From: Gymnorhina tibicen | Lineage: Eukaryota; Chordata; Aves; Passeriformes; Artamidae | Length of the DNA stretch: 64,000 nt | Assembly (NCBI GenBank): GCA_013399875.1 | Contig: VXAZ01003259.1 | Coordinates: 295,445 to 359,444 of the forward strand | Direction of reading: 5' to 3' | Part shown: in pieces, positions 61,001-64,000 of the stretch | Layout of the letters: every line of letters starts with the position of its first letter | Numbering within the stretch: position 1 is the first letter of the stretch | Notes under the pieces: generated by a model | The model's input: the letters and a program-made list of their open reading frames with translations, nothing else | Databases searched by the model: none | What the model was told of the DNA's origin: nothing | Position numbers and translations under genes: made by a program

Positions 61001-63308
61001 AGTCGTACAGCGCTGGTTTGGAAGCCATTTAAATAGTCTGATTCTGGCCGCTTTTTAGGAAGAAATTCTTTTCTCAAGACAGTGCTGAGGCTCTGGCACA
61101 GGCTGCCCAGAGAAGCTGTGGCTGCCCCTGGATCCCTGGAAGTTTTCTAGGCCAGGTTGGATGGGGCTGGGATATTGGAAGGTCCCTGTCCATGGCAGGG
61201 GGTGGAACGAGAGGGTCTTTAAGGCACCGTCCACCCCAAAGCAGTCTGATTTTGGGAGTGAAATGCATGAGACCTGTGCTGGAGCAGGGAGCAGGGCTGG
61301 CCTGGTGTGAGTGTACTGACACAGTATTCAGGGGAGCTCCTCACAGACACGAATTCAGCAGTAAAAGTCTTATGTAAGGTCTGTTCAAGCCTTTTAAGAC
61401 TTAAATCCTTCCTGATAAGTGTTAGCAAATAGTGACTGACCCCCAGCTGCTTGGGAGAGCCTGTGCTGGTGTGGGGGCAGATGAAAGAGCATCTGCACAC
61501 AGGTATCAGCTCTGCCTGTGCAGAGCTGCTGCTCCGTGGCTCATCCTTGGATCCCTCAGTGGCCAAAGGCGGGTTTCCTCACCTGTAATCTCGAATAATG
61601 ATGTTTGCCCAAGGCTTTGGCAGGAGTTACGTGCCAGGAGTGGAGCGTTAAGCAAGGTGCCCTTTATCCCCCGCTGCGGGGTTATCTCCTGCAGGCCTTG
61701 CCTCCACGGCTTCCTGTCCTTCAGCCCCTGAGCTGAGCTGACATCCAGCTGTTTGGTTCCAGAGGGTGAAGGGGGAAACGTGCCCTGCTGCGAGGGTATG
61801 AGTTAATTTTTCCTTACGTTGATGTATTAGCCGAAGCCTTGGCATTCGCCGTCCCAGTGGCCGCTGATAAGGTGCTGCGCCTTGTGCTGAGCCCATGTCT
61901 CAGTGAACAGTTCCAGCTGGCTGCAGCCTGTCTCGTGGCAGGTCTGCGTCACTACCTGGCTGCTCCTGGGAAAAGCGTTGAGCCTGGCTACTTGGAGCTA
62001 AAATCTTGCTTTGGAATGAGGTGTTCCTTGGGCTTTGTCAGCACAAAGTCAGACAGTGACCAAACCCTGAACCGCTCCGTTGTCGTTGCTTCCCTTGTTC
62101 TTTCCAGCTGTGTGGTTGATACACTCTGAGTCAGTCCTTGTCTGCCAGCTTCCCTGCCTGGCTCTAGGAACGTTTGATCTGGGTGCACTAATTATAACCA
62201 AGAAGGAGAAGGAGTGTATTGACATTACATCCTCTGTCCTCCAAATCTCCACTCCAAGAGGAAACCGTACACCCCCATCTGACCATGGGGAAAATGTTGA
62301 ATCTGGGAGCTGGTCTCCTCCAAAAGGGCATGTTATCCCCCTTTTCCATCCCTTCTGCCCCCGCCTTTTACACACCAGGCAGCCACTGCCATGGGTGTTT
62401 TGGCTCCTTGCACCACAGGGAGGCCTGGGGTGGGTTGGTACAGAGGGAGGTGGGAAGCTGGGATGTGTTGAGAGGTGAGTACAGAAATGGGAGGGTGGCA
62501 GGCAGATGTTCTGGGAGAAGGGCTCAAACTCCTGAAGCTGGAAGGAGAGCGACCCGGGGACCTGGCAGGGGTTTAGCTCCAGTACATTTCCACCCTCACA
62601 GGCACTGGTTAACAGTTCTTGTACTTATGCACCTTGCATGTGGCGTCTGGAAATACTGAAACTCGTAGCTGACAGATGCAGCTTCTGGCTAATGTTTCCT
62701 TAGCAGCTTTTATGGAAAGTTTTAAAGTCTCTTTCAGGGATTTAGCCCATATTTCAATTCTTTGCAGTTCTAGTTTTAGGCTCTGACATTGAATTCCCTT
62801 ACTGCCACTTTTAAATAAGATTTGTCAACTAAAATTTTATTTCCCTACACAGCTGCCTACAGCTGAAGGGTTTCTCTGAGGACATGCACCAAGTTCTTAT
62901 CAGTCATATCAGAACTTCTTCATTTGAATTAATGAAGGAGTTTTTCACTGAGCATGGTTTCCCCCTGTCTGGATTTGCCAGAGACGTGTGCCAGGTACCT
63001 GTTGCGGAGACAGGGGTAGCCGAGGCTCCTGGTTTGTGTGGTGAGAAAGGCAAATCCTGGCAGTTTGCAGGGCTGTACGTGGGAGAAAGGAGCTAACTGC
63101 TGCCTCGCTGTCCGTGTTGCAGCCATTGGGAACGCGTACGCGGTGCTGAGCAACCCGGAGAAGAGGAAGCAGTACGACCAGTTCGGGGACGAGAAGCTGA
63201 ACCCTGCCCGGCACGGACACAGCCACTCCGACTTCCACCGCGGCTTCGAGGCTGACATCTCCCCCGAGGACCTCTTCAACATGTTCTTTGGGGGTGGCTT
63301 TCCTTCTA
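54922..63308 (+). CDS. DNAJB12: DNAJB12, ER-membrane DnaJ/HSP40 co-chaperone (5' part, exons 1-4)
   Basis: Type B J-protein anchored in the ER membrane with its J domain facing the cytosol. It stimulates Hsc70 ATPase and works with E3 ligases such as RNF5 in ER-associated degradation of membrane proteins. Joined exons are 54922-55054, 59092-59266, 60158-60303 and 63123-63308; phases close and give 213 residues. The order is an N-terminal helical region (1-44, near-identical to human MESN-DEAERCI), a variable Asn/Ser/Gln-rich linker, and the J domain from about Lys108 with HPD at about 137-139. After that come the QFGDEK end and [25 protein letters not shown]. The transmembrane helix and C-terminal DUF1977 domain lie beyond the window. 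Neighbour relation to MICU1 supports the call. Confidence 0.97.
55483..56026 (+). repeat. homopyrimidine (TCC/CCTATT)n low-complexity tract
   Basis: About 545 bp almost entirely C and T on the + strand, built from irregular TCCTCC, CCTATT and TTCCTC units with rare A or G. It explains a long open frame of Pro/Ser/Phe/Leu in this stretch and a Glu/Arg/Gly-rich frame on the other strand; neither is a gene. Confidence 0.95.
57146..57682 (+). mobile_element. CR1 LINE 3' fragment (longest copy)
   Basis: Covers CCCAGTGCAGGAAGGACGTG, AGGCTGGGAGAGCTGGGGCT, GGCTACAAGAAAATTGGAGA and the standard end GGGCTTTGAGATCTCTTCC. A small internal duplication of GGATATTG units near 57452-57480 is specific to this copy. 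Confidence 0.95.
59092..59266 (+). CDS. DNAJB12: DNAJB12 exon 2 (linker region)
   Basis: A 175-nt exon, phase 1 in and phase 2 out, acceptor TTTCAG and donor GTTTGT. Encodes (V)[18 protein letters not shown], then a Pro/Asn/Gln stretch, [15 protein letters not shown] and QDQLAAVK(R). The ends match human ([26 protein letters not shown]), while the middle is diverged, as expected of a disordered linker. Confidence 0.95.
59267..60157 (+). other. DNAJB12: DNAJB12 intron 2 (0.9 kb)
   Basis: No repeat or RNA gene recognised. The 3' third is again CpG-rich. Confidence 0.8.
60158..60303 (+). CDS. DNAJB12: DNAJB12 exon 3 (J domain with HPD)
   Basis: A 146-nt exon completing Arg and reading [20 protein letters not shown], then [20 protein letters not shown] and PGATEAFK. 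It contains helices I-III of the J domain and the invariant HPD tripeptide that activates Hsp70 ATPase. Acceptor GGCAG, donor GTAAAG. Confidence 0.98.
60304..63122 (+). other. DNAJB12: DNAJB12 intron 3 (2.8 kb)
   Basis: Contains one plus-strand CR1 (61056-61250). Nothing else recognised. Confidence 0.85.
61056..61250 (+). mobile_element. CR1 LINE 3' fragment
   Basis: Reads TTAGGAAGAAATTCTTTTCT, then GGCTGCCCAGAGAAGCTGTG and GGCCAGGTTGGATGGGG, with a degraded end. Several small deletions relative to the other copies. Confidence 0.9.
63123..63308 (+). CDS. DNAJB12: DNAJB12 exon 4 (end of J domain, G/F-type segment)
   Basis: A 186-nt exon reading (A)[40 protein letters not shown] and [20 protein letters not shown] with S, then one base before donor GTAAGC. 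Human reads [22 protein letters not shown] in the same place. The His/Asp-rich segment and FGGGFP follow the J domain as in all DNAJB12/B14 proteins. Confidence 0.97.
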
Positions 63309-64000
63309 GTAAGCACCTTAAACCTTAATTCCTGGAGTGGGGCCTCATCCTGTTCCAGTGCCTCATCCTTTTGGCACTGGAACAGTGCACTTGGGATTTA
63401 CAACCAGTGCAAGGGTTGCTGGGCTTGGTGAGGGGGAGTTCTCCTTCATGTGTGGCCTAAACACCTCGAGTTTCTTAAACTGTTCATCTTGGAGAACTCA
63501 GCGACCATCAGAGCTGGACTTCTTCCCAGCCTCAGGTGTTCATTTGCATGCTGGCAGCAGCAGCCGCCTTAGGTTGGGTTGAATGCTAGAACAAAAAGTG
63601 ACTTGTTTTAAGGGTCATCGTGAAAATAACCCTTTTGAGAAAGGCTTTTCTTCCTGATGGTTTTGGAATTTAAATCTTCTTATCAGAGCAAACTGTGGTA
63701 ACACCTGGGCCTCATTCCTGATCTCTGTCTGCTCCGCCACGCAGCTGGAGCGGGTTCTCCAAGATCCGTGGCCACTTCCTTCTCTCCCCTGTGTCCCATA
63801 AAAAAAAAAGAAAATAATATTTCTGCAGCATAATTTAGACCTTGTAAATTGAAAGCTAAATCTGCATCCTGTCTGTCCACAGTGCTGCTCATGGCTTGGG
63901 GAGCAATAAGGAATCGGGCACCTGTTCCTTTACTTTCTCGAAGGACCCAGATTCCATGTCAGGATAAGAGTATTTGGGAAGACTCCTTTCTGCTTGCTCC
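63309..64000 (+). other. DNAJB12: DNAJB12 intron 4, 5' portion
   Basis: Starts GTAAGC. No sequence matching the next family segment (NVHVYSNGR) is present before the window ends. Nothing recognised. Confidence 0.75.

Overview
The window is vertebrate nuclear DNA, almost certainly from a bird and plausibly a songbird. It carries long introns, sparse coding exons, no bacterial-style gene packing, and at least twelve truncated copies of the avian LINE family CR1, recognised by their 3'-end wording (for example 'TCCAACCCAAACC', 'CTGTGGCTGCCCC'). Two genes lie head-to-tail on the + strand: the 3' two-thirds of MICU1 (about 1-53,600) and the 5' part of DNAJB12 (about 54,800 to beyond 64,000). The same order and orientation is found in human 10q22.1.

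MICU1 (mitochondrial calcium uptake 1) is an EF-hand gatekeeper of the mitochondrial calcium uniporter. Eight constitutive coding exons are visible: 1634-1677, 14174-14288, 22794-22876, 27697-27894, 41246-41383, 45465-45573, 50976-51065 and 52819-52982 (stop). All junction phases close, and together they encode the C-terminal ~313 residues, including both canonical EF-hand loops. The N-terminal exons (targeting sequence and the start of the N-lobe) lie upstream of the window. The intron after the first visible exon contains a 12-nt in-frame microexon (7383-7394) encoding DFWQ. This matches the EFWQ microexon of the muscle isoform MICU1.1. Other candidate alternative exons are described: a second 12-nt microexon at 23355-23366 just downstream of an exon that uses a GC donor, and a possible alternative last exon at 12303-12400.

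DNAJB12 is an ER-membrane J-domain co-chaperone. It begins in a CpG-rich, TATA-less promoter with GC boxes and a perfect CRE (TGACGTCA) 53 bp before the ATG. Exons 1-4 (54922-55054, 59092-59266, 60158-60303, 63123-63308) encode residues 1-213: the N-terminal helical region, a linker, the complete J domain with HPD, and the start of the G/F-type segment. The transmembrane segment and C-terminal domain lie beyond the right edge. Its first intron contains a ~545-bp nearly pure pyrimidine tract.

The rest is intronic or short intergenic DNA. No new enzyme system, CRISPR array or operon is present. The points of interest are splicing architecture (microexons, GC-AG intron, NAGNAG acceptor), a perfect 151-nt inverted CR1 pair flanking two MICU1 exons, and several small inverted-repeat structures. 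One base is ambiguous (N at 50730).
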